DNA from: Mycolicibacter sp. MU0102 | GTDB taxonomy: Bacteria; Actinomycetota; Actinomycetes; Mycobacteriales; Mycobacteriaceae | Length of the DNA stretch: 64,000 bases | NCBI RefSeq assembly: GCF_963378105.1 | Contig: NZ_OY726398.1 | Span: 2,852,001-2,916,000, forward strand | Direction: 5' to 3' | Shown here: positions 25,209 through 33,626 of the stretch, one piece after another | Position numbering within the stretch: position 1 is the stretch's first letter | How the letters are laid out: each line of letters opens with the position of its first letter | Notes under the pieces: model-generated | Seen by the model: only the letters and a program-made list of their open reading frames with translations | Database searches by the model: none | What the model was told of the DNA's origin: nothing | Program-made: the position numbers and the translations under genes

Positions 25209-25793
25209 TCAGCGCCGCCAGCGGAGCTTGCGTCGCGGCCCCCTGATGTCCACCGAGCCGCACACCACGCGACCGGTCAGCACCAGGTGCGGAGCTCCTT
25301 CGGCGGGCGGGTCGGTGCGGCGGTCGCGGGCGCTGCCGCCGTAGACCTCGACATCGTCGATCGAGGCGCTGGCACCGTCGGGCAAGCGGATATCGACCGA
25401 ACCGAATCGCATGTCGAGCTCGATCACGACGACCGGGCCAGCGAAGCGGGCCTTGGTGAGGTCGAGGTCAACCGAGCCCAGGCGTCGCACCAACGCCAGC
25501 CGGGTCGGCACGATCCACTCCCCGTGGCGTTTGAGCGACCCGGCCCAGCCGCGCAGCTCGACCCGGTCGGCCGCCGAGGTAACGATGGCGCGCGGGCCGG
25601 GCAAGTCCCCGATCAGGGTGTCGAGGTCCGAACGCATCCGCGCCTGCGACACCTGCGCCGCGCGCTCCTCGAACTCCCCGATGTCGATCAATCCGAGGGA
25701 GACGGCGTTGTGCAGGCGGCGCAATGTGCCGTTGCGGTCCGCATCCGAGATACGCAAGGCCACGTCGGCTATGTCGTCGCTGAGACCCGTCAT
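25209..25793 (-). CDS. DUF1707 SHOCT-like domain protein
   Basis: The 194-residue product begins with a DUF1707 domain (RISDADRNGTLRRLHNAVSLGLIDIGEFEERA), a short helical module found at the N-terminus of many actinobacterial envelope or signalling proteins. The C-terminal half is beta-rich with repeating G-S-V-D patterns (LGSVDLDL, FGSVDIRL, CGSVDIRG), as in LiaF-like/DUF2154 domains. There is no transmembrane helix, so it is probably cytoplasmic or membrane-associated. It corresponds in position to Rv2862c and follows the penicillin-binding lipoprotein gene after 19 bases. Function is unknown. Confidence 0.8.
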   Translation of the reverse strand: MTGLSDDIADVALRISDADRNGTLRRLHNAVSLGLIDIGEFEERAAQVSQARMRSDLDTLIGDLPGPRAIVTSAADRVELRGWAGSLKRHGEWIVPTRLALVRRLGSVDLDLTKARFAGPVVVIELDMRFGSVDIRLPDGASASIDDVEVYGGSARDRRTDPPAEGAPHLVLTGRVVCGSVDIRGPRRKLRWRR

Positions 25794-25812
25794 GGGTTCT
25801 CAATTTACGCCG

Positions 25813-27633
25813 CTACAGCAGGAAGTTGTCCGGCAGCGAGTCAAACATCACCTTGGTCATCCGGACGGCGTACTGCGAGCTGCCACCGCCGACGATCAGC
25901 GACGCGAAGGCCATGTCACCCCGGTATCCGGCGAACCAGGAGTGCGAGCCACCGGCGAATTCTGCCTCCCCGGTCTTGCCGTAGACCGGGCCGCAGCCGG
26001 CGATGTCGCGTGCGGTGCCGTCGGTCACCACCAACCGCATCATTTCGCGTAGGCCATTGAGCATCTCCGTGCTCACCGGGTCGGCCACCGGACCGTTGAC
26101 CGCCGTCGGCCGGCCTTCGATCAAGCGGGGTACCGGTGTGCGTCCCGCGGCGACCGTTGCCGCAGCCAACGCGACGCCGAAGGGGCTGGCCAGCACCTTG
26201 CCCTGGCCGAAGCCGTCCTCGGTGCGTTCGGCCAAGTCGACGGTCGGCGGAACCGAGCCGGTGACCGTGGTAATCCCGTCAACCAGGTAGTCCACCCCGA
26301 TCCCGTAGCGGCTGGCCGCCTGCGACAGCGCCCGCGGCGGCATCCGGCTGGCCAGCTCGGCGAAGGTGGTGTTGCACGAATTGGCGAAGGCGCGCGACAT
26401 CGACACCAGACCCAGGTCGAATCCGCCGTAGTTGGGGATGGTGCGTTGGCCGATGTCGAGTTCACCGGGACAACCCACCATGGAGTTCGGCGTCGCCATG
26501 TCCCGTTCGATCGCGGCGCCCGCGGTGACCATCTTGAACGTCGATCCGGGGGGATACAGACCGCTGGTCGCGACCAGCCCGTCGGCATCGGCAGCTGCGC
26601 TCTGCGCAACGGCGAGCAGTTCACCGGTCGACGGCTTGATCACCACCATCATCGCCTTGTCGCCGCGGGTGTTGACCGCGTTCTGGGCGGCGCGCTGCAC
26701 CGCTCGGTCCAAGCTGATGGTCAGCGAGGGTGCCGGTGCCGCATCGACCTCGTGCAGGACCGCGACGTCGACGCCGTTCTGGTTCTCGCTGACGACACGC
26801 CAACCCGCGGCGCCTTCGAGTTGGGTCGCGACCGCCTTTTTGACTTCGCTGATGAGCATCGGCGCGAAGTGGTCGTCGGTGGGCAACAGGTCGGGGCGCG
26901 GGGTCACCACGACTCCGGGGAGAGCGCCGATAGCGGGTTCTACACGGTCGTGGTCGGCTTTGCGCAAGGTGATCAGGTCAAGTGGAGCCCTCGAGGAACT
27001 GGCCTGCTCGGCCAGCCACTGGGGGTCGCCCAATGCGTCGTCGAAGGGCCGCAAGGTCTCGACCACCGCCCGCGCGGTGCGCATCAGGTTTCGTCCGGCC
27101 CGGGTGGCGTCCAACATGTAGTGGTAGACGTAGCCCGGCACCAGCACGTCGGTGCCGCCCACTTCGTTCACCGCGGCGCGGCGCGGCGGGTCGGCCCGCA
27201 GCGCGAAGGTCTGGTGCTCGCCCAGTTTGGGGTGCAGGCCGGTGGCCGTCCAGCGAACCGTCCAGTGGCCTTCGTTTCGGACCATCTTCAGCTGGCCGTC
27301 GTAGGCCCAGGTCCGGTTCTTCGGCAGCTTCCAGGTGTAGCGGTAGGCCACGCTGCCGGTGTCGTCGTTGTAGCGGGCGCCGAGCAGTTGGGCATCCAGG
27401 TGTTCGGCCTGCAAGCCCGCCCACGCTGCGTTGAGTGCGCTGCGCGCCGCAGACGGGTCGTCACTGAGCTCGGCGGCCGCCGCGGTGTCGCCGGTGGCCA
27501 GGGCCGCGAAGAACCGCTCGGCGACGGGCCCTGGACCGTCGGGGCGGGGCGTGCAGGCCGCCATGCCGGCTGCGGTCAGCAACACGGTGACCAGACCCGT
27601 GACGCGTGTGACGAATGAGCTTGCAGTTGTCAT
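25813..27633 (-). CDS. Penicillin-binding lipoprotein (class B-like transpeptidase)
   Basis: A peptidoglycan transpeptidase-type protein anchored outside the membrane. The 606-residue product has a lipoprotein signal (TVLLTAAGMAAC, Cys near residue 26) followed by an NTF2-like MecA_N domain. A dimerisation-like region comes next, then the transpeptidase domain with the three active-site motifs: PGSTFKMV (SxxK, near residue 370), SCN (SxN) and YGKTGEAEF (KTG). ATG 27633 follows a TAACAT hexamer and was preferred over upstream in-frame starts because only it places the signal peptide at the N-terminus. It corresponds to Rv2864c. Confidence 0.93.
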   Translation of the reverse strand: MTTASSFVTRVTGLVTVLLTAAGMAACTPRPDGPGPVAERFFAALATGDTAAAAELSDDPSAARSALNAAWAGLQAEHLDAQLLGARYNDDTGSVAYRYTWKLPKNRTWAYDGQLKMVRNEGHWTVRWTATGLHPKLGEHQTFALRADPPRRAAVNEVGGTDVLVPGYVYHYMLDATRAGRNLMRTARAVVETLRPFDDALGDPQWLAEQASSSRAPLDLITLRKADHDRVEPAIGALPGVVVTPRPDLLPTDDHFAPMLISEVKKAVATQLEGAAGWRVVSENQNGVDVAVLHEVDAAPAPSLTISLDRAVQRAAQNAVNTRGDKAMMVVIKPSTGELLAVAQSAAADADGLVATSGLYPPGSTFKMVTAGAAIERDMATPNSMVGCPGELDIGQRTIPNYGGFDLGLVSMSRAFANSCNTTFAELASRMPPRALSQAASRYGIGVDYLVDGITTVTGSVPPTVDLAERTEDGFGQGKVLASPFGVALAAATVAAGRTPVPRLIEGRPTAVNGPVADPVSTEMLNGLREMMRLVVTDGTARDIAGCGPVYGKTGEAEFAGGSHSWFAGYRGDMAFASLIVGGGSSQYAVRMTKVMFDSLPDNFLL

Positions 27634-27641
27634 TGGGGCTG

Positions 27642-27647
27642 ATGTTA
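27642..27647 (-). promoter_or_regulatory. Candidate -10 element of the penicillin-binding lipoprotein gene
   Basis: TAACAT on the minus strand lies eight bases before the ATG, fitting TANNNT and a very short or absent leader. A purine-rich start region replaces a Shine-Dalgarno site. Confidence 0.4.
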
Positions 27648-27763
27648 CGAAATAGAAACGGCCGCCGGGCGGAGGCGCACCGAGACTGCCGTTGGCGTGT
27701 CCGCTACTCGAACTTTCCCGCGCTAACCGCAGTTTCGGCGAAGAGCCCGAAGCGATCCCGAGA

Positions 27764-28615
27764 TCAGTCGAGCAACACGGTCGCGAAGGTGCCGACCTGG
27801 GTGAATCCCACCCGCTCATAGGTGGACCGCGCCACCTCGTTGAAATCGTTGACGTAAAGGCTGGCGATGCGCCCGGTGCCGACAATCACCGCCGCCAGCA
27901 TCGCAGTGCCGCCGGCGCCCAGCCCGCGGCCGCGTCGGTCCGGGTGCACCCAGACACCCTGGATCTGCCCCACCGCCGGCGACTGGGAACCCACCTCGGC
28001 CTTGAACACGACCTCGCCCCGCTCGAAGCGGGCCCAGGCCCGGCCCGACGCGATCAGGTTGGCCACGCGCCGACGGTAGGCGCGGCCGCCGTCACCGGCC
28101 CGCGGATCCACACCGACCTCACCGATGAACATGTCGACGGCAGCCACGAGGTACGCGTCGAGTTCGTCGGGACGCACTTGGCGCACTTCGGCATCCATCG
28201 GACAGGCTGGCATGGTGTGCAGCGCCATCAGCGGTTGGCTTTCCCGCACGTCACGAGCCGGGCCCCAGGAGTCGGCGAGGCGCTGCCACATCGGCAACAC
28301 CAATTCCGCGCGGCCCACCAACGACGAGCAGCGCCGGATCGCACCGACCGCCTTGTCGGCGAACGCAGTGAGGTCGGCCGGGGCACCGCGCAGCGGGATC
28401 AGGTTCGCGCCTGCGTAACACAGGGATTCGTCCACCCCGCCGCGCGTCCACAATTCCCCGCCGATCGACCGGGGATCGACACCGTGATCGGCCACCCGCG
28501 CGGCGACCATGCAGGAACCGATCGGATCCTCTTCGAGCACTCGCCAGACCGCGGCGGCGTCACGCGCTACGGACACCCGTCGCTGGTCGAGACGGAACTC
28601 GGGCGGAGCCGACAT
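27764..28615 (-). CDS. GNAT-family acetyltransferase (DUF4081 type)
   Basis: A predicted N-acetyltransferase. The 283-residue product has an N-terminal DUF4081-type half (WTRGGVDESLCYAGANLIPLRG) and a C-terminal GNAT half with the acetyl-CoA loop VWVHPDRRGRGLGAGGTAML near residue 227. The usual tail ASLYVNDFNEVARSTYERVGF follows. ATG 28615 has AAAGAG upstream; a TTG eight codons earlier is less likely. It corresponds to Rv2867c and follows ispG on the same strand after 55 bases, as in M. tuberculosis. Substrate is unknown. Confidence 0.86.
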   Translation of the reverse strand: MSAPPEFRLDQRRVSVARDAAAVWRVLEEDPIGSCMVAARVADHGVDPRSIGGELWTRGGVDESLCYAGANLIPLRGAPADLTAFADKAVGAIRRCSSLVGRAELVLPMWQRLADSWGPARDVRESQPLMALHTMPACPMDAEVRQVRPDELDAYLVAAVDMFIGEVGVDPRAGDGGRAYRRRVANLIASGRAWARFERGEVVFKAEVGSQSPAVGQIQGVWVHPDRRGRGLGAGGTAMLAAVIVGTGRIASLYVNDFNEVARSTYERVGFTQVGTFATVLLD

Positions 28616-28670
28616 AGTGACTCTTTCTGGCGAACTCAACTGCCGCGCGCCTATGGCGATCCGGCTGGGA

Positions 28671-29822
28671 TCAGCTTACGGCGACGGTGGGCGCACCGCC
28701 GGGAGATCCATCCTCCATCTCGGCGGCCAGGCGCATGGCCTCCTCGATCAGGGTCTCCACGATCTGCGCCTCGGGAACGGTCTTGATCACTTCGCCCTTG
28801 ACGAAAATCTGGCCCTTGCCGTTGCCGGACGCCACACCCAGATCCGCCTCACGCGCCTCACCGGGGCCGTTGACCACACAACCCATCACCGCGACCCGCA
28901 GTGGGACGTCGATCCCCTCCAGCCCGGCGGTGACCTCGTTGGCCAACCGGTAGACGTCCACCTGAGCCCGCCCGCACGACGGGCACGACACGATCTCCAG
29001 ACCGCGCGGCCGCAGGTTCAGCGACTCCAGAATCTGGTTGCCGACCTTGACTTCTTCCACCGGCGGCGCCGACAGCGACACCCGGATGGTGTCACCGATG
29101 CCGCGCGACAACAGCGCGCCGAACGCGACGGCGGATTTGATTGTGCCCTGGAAGGCCGGACCGGCCTCGGTGACGCCCAGGTGCAGCGGGTAGTCGCAAC
29201 GCTCGGCCAGCAGCTCGTAGGCGGCCACCATCACAACCGGGTCGTTGTGCTTGACGCTGATCTTGATGTCGCCGAAGCCGTGCTCCTCGAACAGCGACGC
29301 TTCCCACAGCGCGGACTCCACCAAGGCTTCGGGGGTGGCTTTGCCGTACTTGGCCAAAAACCGCTGGTCCAACGAACCGGCATTGACGCCGATGCGGATC
29401 GGGATGCCGGCGGCGCCGGCCGCCTTGGCCACCTCGCCGACGCGGCCGTCGAACTCCTTGATGTTGCCCGGGTTCACCCGGACCGCGGCACAGCCGGCAT
29501 CGATCGCGGCGAAGATGTACTTGGGCTGGAAGTGGATGTCGGCGATCACCGGAATCTGACTGTGCTGGGCGATCTCGGCCAGCGCGTCGGCGTCCTCCTG
29601 CCGAGGGCAGGCCACCCGCACAATGTCGCAGCCCGAGGCGGTCAACTCCGCGATCTGCTGCAATGTCGCGTTGACGTCGTGGGTCTTGGTTGTGCACATC
29701 GACTGCACCGCGATCGGATGGTCGCTGCCCACCCCGACCCCACCGACCTTCAGTTGGCGGGTCTTGCGACGAGGCGCCAGTGTGGGCGGAGGGGCAGCCG
29801 GCATTCCTAGGCCGACGCTCAT
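28671..29822 (-). CDS. ispG: 4-hydroxy-3-methylbut-2-enyl diphosphate synthase
   Basis: This [4Fe-4S] enzyme of the MEP isoprenoid pathway converts MEcPP to HMBPP. The 383-residue product has the TIM-barrel domain (PIAVQSMCTTKTHD, PVIADIHFQPKYIFAAIDAG, VRVNPGNIKEFDG) and the C-terminal Fe-S domain with cluster ligands in CPSCGRAQ near residue 272 and CVVNGPGEA. It lies in the conserved dxr-rip1-ispG run, so two MEP pathway enzymes flank the site-2 protease. Confidence 0.96.
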   Translation of the reverse strand: MSVGLGMPAAPPPTLAPRRKTRQLKVGGVGVGSDHPIAVQSMCTTKTHDVNATLQQIAELTASGCDIVRVACPRQEDADALAEIAQHSQIPVIADIHFQPKYIFAAIDAGCAAVRVNPGNIKEFDGRVGEVAKAAGAAGIPIRIGVNAGSLDQRFLAKYGKATPEALVESALWEASLFEEHGFGDIKISVKHNDPVVMVAAYELLAERCDYPLHLGVTEAGPAFQGTIKSAVAFGALLSRGIGDTIRVSLSAPPVEEVKVGNQILESLNLRPRGLEIVSCPSCGRAQVDVYRLANEVTAGLEGIDVPLRVAVMGCVVNGPGEAREADLGVASGNGKGQIFVKGEVIKTVPEAQIVETLIEEAMRLAAEMEDGSPGGAPTVAVS

Positions 29823-29835
29823 GAGGGGGCTCCTA

Positions 29836-31053
29836 TCAAAACAGCCTGATCGGATTGACCAAGTCGGCGGTCACGGTGAGCAGCATGTAGCCGACCACCA
29901 CCACCAAGACTACGTAAGTGGCCGGCATCAGCTTGAGGTAGTTCACCGGTGCGGCCGCGACCTTCCCACGGGCCGACCTGAGCATGTTGCGCAGTTTTTC
30001 GAACAGCGCGATCGCGATGTGCCCGCCGTCGAATGGCAGCAGCGGCACCAAGTTCAGCACGCCCAGGATGAAGTTCAGCTGCGCGAGGAAGAACCAGAAC
30101 GCCACCCACAGTCCGTGATCGACGGTGTCGCCGCCGATGATCGAGGCGCCCACCACGCTGATCGGGGTTTCGGGGTCGCGCTGCCCGTGCGGGTTGCCGA
30201 TGGCATGCACCAGCGCGCCGACCTTGGAGGGGATGTTGGCCAGCGACTTGCCCAGCAGCACCGACAGGTCGCCGCTGAAGGCGAAGGTGGCCGGCACTGC
30301 GGTCACGGGGTTGTACTGGGTCGGCCCGAATTGGGCGGCGCCCACCCCGATCGCGCCGACGGTGCTCGGGACGGCCTCGCGGTCCGCGCCGTCGGCGATC
30401 CAACGCTGGGTGGGGGTCACGTCGACATACTTGGTGAGCTTGGTGCCGTCGCGTTCAACGACGATCGGCGTCGTGCCGTGCTGCTTGCGCACGGCGGCGG
30501 CCATCTCCTCGAAGGTCGAGACCGGGGTGTCACCGACCTTGACCACCACGTCACCGGACTCGATGCCGGCCAGCGCCGCCGGGCCGGGACCCGAGCAGGT
30601 GCCCAGTTCGCCCTTGACGACTTCGGGTGCTACACAGGCGGTTTCGCCGATGACGGCGGTGGTGGGGGCGTGCAGGTTGGGCAGACCCCAGATCACGGCG
30701 ATGGAGTAGACCAGTACCAGGCCGATGATGAAGTTCATGGCGGGGCCGGCGGCCAGCACGGCGACCCGCTTCCACGTCTTCTGCTTGTACATGGCCCGCT
30801 CGACCTCGTCGGGCTCCAATTCCTCCACCGAGGTCATGCCCGCGATGTCGCAGAAGCCGCCGGCCGGGATCGCCTTGAGGCCGTACTCGGTCTCGCCGCG
30901 GCGCGTGGACCACAGCGTGGTTCCGAAGCCGACGAAGTAGCGCCGCACCTTCATGCCGGTGGCACGCGCCACCCACATGTGACCGCATTCATGCAGCGCT
31001 ACCGAAATCAAAATGGCCAGCGCGAACAGCGCGATGCCGACCGCGAACATCAT
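29836..31053 (-). CDS. rip1: Site-2 protease Rip1
   Basis: This intramembrane zinc metalloprotease cleaves anti-sigma factors and cell-division targets within the membrane. The 405-residue product has the zinc motif HECGH in helix 1 near residue 21, a PDZ domain (about residues 150-210, with GIESGDVVVKVGDTPV), and the second metal site LLPFDGGHIA near residue 340. Four membrane spans are evident. The start has two consecutive ATG codons and overlaps the dxr stop by four bases. It corresponds to Rv2869c. Confidence 0.95.
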   Translation of the reverse strand: MMFAVGIALFALAILISVALHECGHMWVARATGMKVRRYFVGFGTTLWSTRRGETEYGLKAIPAGGFCDIAGMTSVEELEPDEVERAMYKQKTWKRVAVLAAGPAMNFIIGLVLVYSIAVIWGLPNLHAPTTAVIGETACVAPEVVKGELGTCSGPGPAALAGIESGDVVVKVGDTPVSTFEEMAAAVRKQHGTTPIVVERDGTKLTKYVDVTPTQRWIADGADREAVPSTVGAIGVGAAQFGPTQYNPVTAVPATFAFSGDLSVLLGKSLANIPSKVGALVHAIGNPHGQRDPETPISVVGASIIGGDTVDHGLWVAFWFFLAQLNFILGVLNLVPLLPFDGGHIAIALFEKLRNMLRSARGKVAAAPVNYLKLMPATYVVLVVVVGYMLLTVTADLVNPIRLF

Positions 31054-32225
31054 CGGGTGCTTCCGACCTTTCTCGTAGCTATCGCCTCGACGGCGCGAGC
31101 CGCTCGCTGCTTGGCCCAGCGCTGCGCATCGAGTACCTCATCCACGGTAGCGGGTTGCGCAGCCCACTGGTCGGCGGCGCCCAGCACCTCGGCGATGGTG
31201 GCCACGATCGCCGGGAAACTGATCCGGCCCGCCAGGAAGGCTTCGGCGGCTTCTTCGTTCGCGGCGTTGTAGACCGCGGTCATGCAGCCACCGGTCTGAC
31301 CGGCGTGGCGGGCCAGCTGCACCGCCGGGAACACGGCATCGTCGAGCGGTTCAAACTCCCAGGTGGAGGCGGTGGAGAAGTCGCAGGCCGCCGCCGCACC
31401 GGGGACCCGTGCGGGCCAGCCCAGCGCCAGCGCGATCGGTAGGCGCATGTCCGGCGGGCTGGCCTGGGCGATCGTCGATCCGTCGGTGAAGGTGACCATG
31501 GAATGCACGATCGACTGCGGGTGAACGACGACGTCGATGCGCTCGTAGGGAACACCGAACAGCAGGTGGGTTTCGATGAGCTCGAGGCCCTTGTTCACCA
31601 GCGAGGCCGAGTTCAGGGTGTTCATCGGACCCATCGACCAGGTCGGATGCGCTCCAGCCTGCTCGGGTGTGACGTGCTGAAGATCCGCTGCGCTCCAACC
31701 GCGGAACGGCCCACCCGAAGCGGTGAGCACCAAGCGGGCGACCTCGTCGGGAGTGCCGCCGCGAAGGCACTGCGCCAGCGCGGAGTGCTCGGAGTCCACC
31801 GGCACGATCTGCCCAGGCTCGGCCGCCGCCAGGACCAGCGGGCCGCCGGCGATCAGTGATTCCTTGTTGGCCAGGGCCAGCCGCGCCCCGGTCTCCAGCG
31901 CGGCCAGCGTTGGCCGCAGGCCGAGCGCGCCGACCAGGGCGTTGAGGACCACATCGGCCTCGGTGTCGTACACCAAGCGGGTGACGGCGTCGGGCCCGCA
32001 GTAGGGAGCGTCGAGCGCCTCGCCGACCTGCGGGTCGGCGACGGCGATGTTGGTGACCCCGGTCTCGGCGCGCTGGTCGGCCAGCAGCTGCGGATTACCA
32101 CCCCCGGCGGCCAGCCCGACGATCTCGAATCGGTCCGGGTTCGCCGCGACGACCTGTAACGCCTGGGTTCCGATCGAGCCCGTGGAGCCCAACAGCAGAA
32201 CTTTGATCCGGCGGCCCGTGCTCAC
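31050..32225 (-). CDS. dxr: 1-deoxy-D-xylulose 5-phosphate reductoisomerase
   Basis: This enzyme catalyses the second step of the MEP isoprenoid pathway using NADPH and a divalent metal; it is the target of fosmidomycin. The 391-residue product has the NADPH fold LLLGSTGSIGTQALQV, LANKESLIAGG, the metal/substrate block PVDSEHSALAQCL, and the catalytic loop segment SMGPMNTLNSASLVNKGLELIE. GTG 32225 is five bases from the stop of the VOC-family gene. Confidence 0.96.
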   Translation of the reverse strand: MSTGRRIKVLLLGSTGSIGTQALQVVAANPDRFEIVGLAAGGGNPQLLADQRAETGVTNIAVADPQVGEALDAPYCGPDAVTRLVYDTEADVVLNALVGALGLRPTLAALETGARLALANKESLIAGGPLVLAAAEPGQIVPVDSEHSALAQCLRGGTPDEVARLVLTASGGPFRGWSAADLQHVTPEQAGAHPTWSMGPMNTLNSASLVNKGLELIETHLLFGVPYERIDVVVHPQSIVHSMVTFTDGSTIAQASPPDMRLPIALALGWPARVPGAAAACDFSTASTWEFEPLDDAVFPAVQLARHAGQTGGCMTAVYNAANEEAAEAFLAGRISFPAIVATIAEVLGAADQWAAQPATVDEVLDAQRWAKQRAARAVEAIATRKVGSTR

Positions 32226-32229
32226 CCAC

Positions 32230-32625
32230 CTATTGTGCTCCCGCGTAGTTGCCGAAGCTCCACAGGTTGCCTTCCGGGTCGCGGACGGCGAACTCGCGGG
32301 CGCCGTAGTCGGTGTCGGTCAACGGTCGGATCACCTCGGCCTGGTGATCGAGGACCCGCTGGTAGAGGCCGTCGGGGTCGCTGGTGACCACGAAGCCGCC
32401 GGCGGTGCCAGGCTCGCGACACCAGTCGTTGCCGGGTTTGTAGCTGCCGAGCATGATGCCGCCGACGCCTTCTGGCCAGCGCAGCTCAGCATGGGCGATG
32501 GTGTCGCCGTCATCGCCGTGGCGGGCCGTGACGACGAAGCCGAACGTATCGACGTAGTAGTCGATGAGTTTGCGCGCGTCATGCGCTTGCAGGGTCAACC
32601 AGACGGTCGGGTTCTGATGCGTCAT
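32230..32625 (-). CDS. VOC-family (glyoxalase/bleomycin resistance-like) protein
   Basis: A small metal-binding vicinal oxygen chelate protein. The 131-residue product has the paired beta-alpha-beta-beta-beta modules: PTVWLTLQAHDARKLIDYYVDTFGFVVT in module 1 and YGAREFAVRDPEGNLWSFGNY in module 2, with metal-type positions at His/Glu (AHAELRWP, and the C-terminal Glu). GGAG is just before ATG 32625. The first 47 bases overlap the 3' end of the AraC-type regulator gene, so its expression is probably tied to that gene. Substrate is unknown. Confidence 0.78.
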   Translation of the reverse strand: MTHQNPTVWLTLQAHDARKLIDYYVDTFGFVVTARHGDDGDTIAHAELRWPEGVGGIMLGSYKPGNDWCREPGTAGGFVVTSDPDGLYQRVLDHQAEVIRPLTDTDYGAREFAVRDPEGNLWSFGNYAGAQ

Positions 32626-33538
32626 GACTCCACTCTGACCGCGGGGCGTGACCGCCGTCTTGAATGTTTTGGAACTCATCGGCCAACCATGCCGCCGGCG
32701 ATGTTCCGGCGAATCGAACGAAGTCACGGGTCAGGTGCGCCTGATCCGCGTATCCGGCACCGGCCGCGATTCCCGCGAGGTCGACACGGCGATGCCGACG
32801 AGCGTCATCGGCTATTCGGGCGGTCGTGTACTCGAATCGCATCAGCATGGCCACCGCTTTCGGGTTGCGACCGACCTCGCGGCGAAACAGCGTGGTCAGA
32901 TGCCGCTGGCTCAGTCCGACTTGCTCGGCGATGTAGGCGACCGGCGCCCTCCCCCGTCTGCGCTGCAGCAGCTGCCAGGCGTGGGTCACCTCGGGCCGCA
33001 CGGCGCTGTCGCGTCGCCGCTGCTCGGCCACCAGATAGGCAGACACCAACGCAAACGCGTCCGGCCAACACCGTGTGGCGGCAAGCTGCTCATGCAGCCG
33101 CACCGCACGCCGGCCCAACATCGGTGCGGCGTCGAAGTCGGTCACGCTCAGCTCGGCGGCCGGGACGCCGAACAGCGCGCGCGACGCCAGCGGATGCACC
33201 GCCAACTGAACACCGGCCTGGCCGCGGCGCTGGCGCACATGACTCGCCTGCACATGCAGGCCGCCGAGGACGACCGGATTCGGCGCGGCCGCCGGCAGTG
33301 CATGGGCGGTATCGGCCGCTTCCACGCCCTCGTCGAGGCTGACGATGAACGTCAACGTCGACGACGGCATCCCCCGGTGCACGGCCTCCGGGACGTCGAG
33401 CGCGCGGTAGCCCACCATCGACGTCACGCCCGGCACAGTGTGGGGTGCCGCAGCGAAATCCCAGATCCGCGGCCTGTCGTCGGCATCGGGGGCCATGGTG
33501 CCCACGGTATCCCCGCAATCTGCCCCTTGACCGTCCAT
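32579..33538 (-). CDS. AraC-family transcriptional regulator
   Basis: A probable regulator with an N-terminal sensing domain and a C-terminal double helix-turn-helix (about residues 200-290; YIAEQVGLSQRHLTTLFRRE, then IAAGAGYADQAHLTRDF). The product is 319 residues if it begins at ATG 33538, where a GGGAG precedes the start and a TAGGAT hexamer sits upstream. A later ATG at 33496 is possible. It overlaps the VOC gene and is divergent from the DUF2236 gene, with a perfect 17-bp palindrome in the shared intergenic region. Confidence 0.8.
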   Translation of the reverse strand: MDGQGADCGDTVGTMAPDADDRPRIWDFAAAPHTVPGVTSMVGYRALDVPEAVHRGMPSSTLTFIVSLDEGVEAADTAHALPAAAPNPVVLGGLHVQASHVRQRRGQAGVQLAVHPLASRALFGVPAAELSVTDFDAAPMLGRRAVRLHEQLAATRCWPDAFALVSAYLVAEQRRRDSAVRPEVTHAWQLLQRRRGRAPVAYIAEQVGLSQRHLTTLFRREVGRNPKAVAMLMRFEYTTARIADDARRHRRVDLAGIAAGAGYADQAHLTRDFVRFAGTSPAAWLADEFQNIQDGGHAPRSEWSHDASEPDRLVDPASA

Positions 33539-33554
33539 CGCTCCCGATGCAGAA

Positions 33555-33571
33555 TCCTACACAGTGTAGGA
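33555..33571. promoter_or_regulatory. Perfect palindromic operator between AraC and DUF2236 genes
   Basis: TCCTACAC-A-GTGTAGGA is a perfect 8-bp inverted repeat around one base, of a size typical for TetR-family dimers. On the minus strand it contains the candidate -10 hexamer (TAGGAT/TACACT) of the AraC gene. The TetR gene three genes downstream on the plus strand is the obvious candidate binder. Confidence 0.65.
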
Positions 33572-33626
33572 AAATGAACGAGCCAGAAAAGTGGAACGAG
33601 CCAGGAAATGGCGAAAGGCAGGCGAA

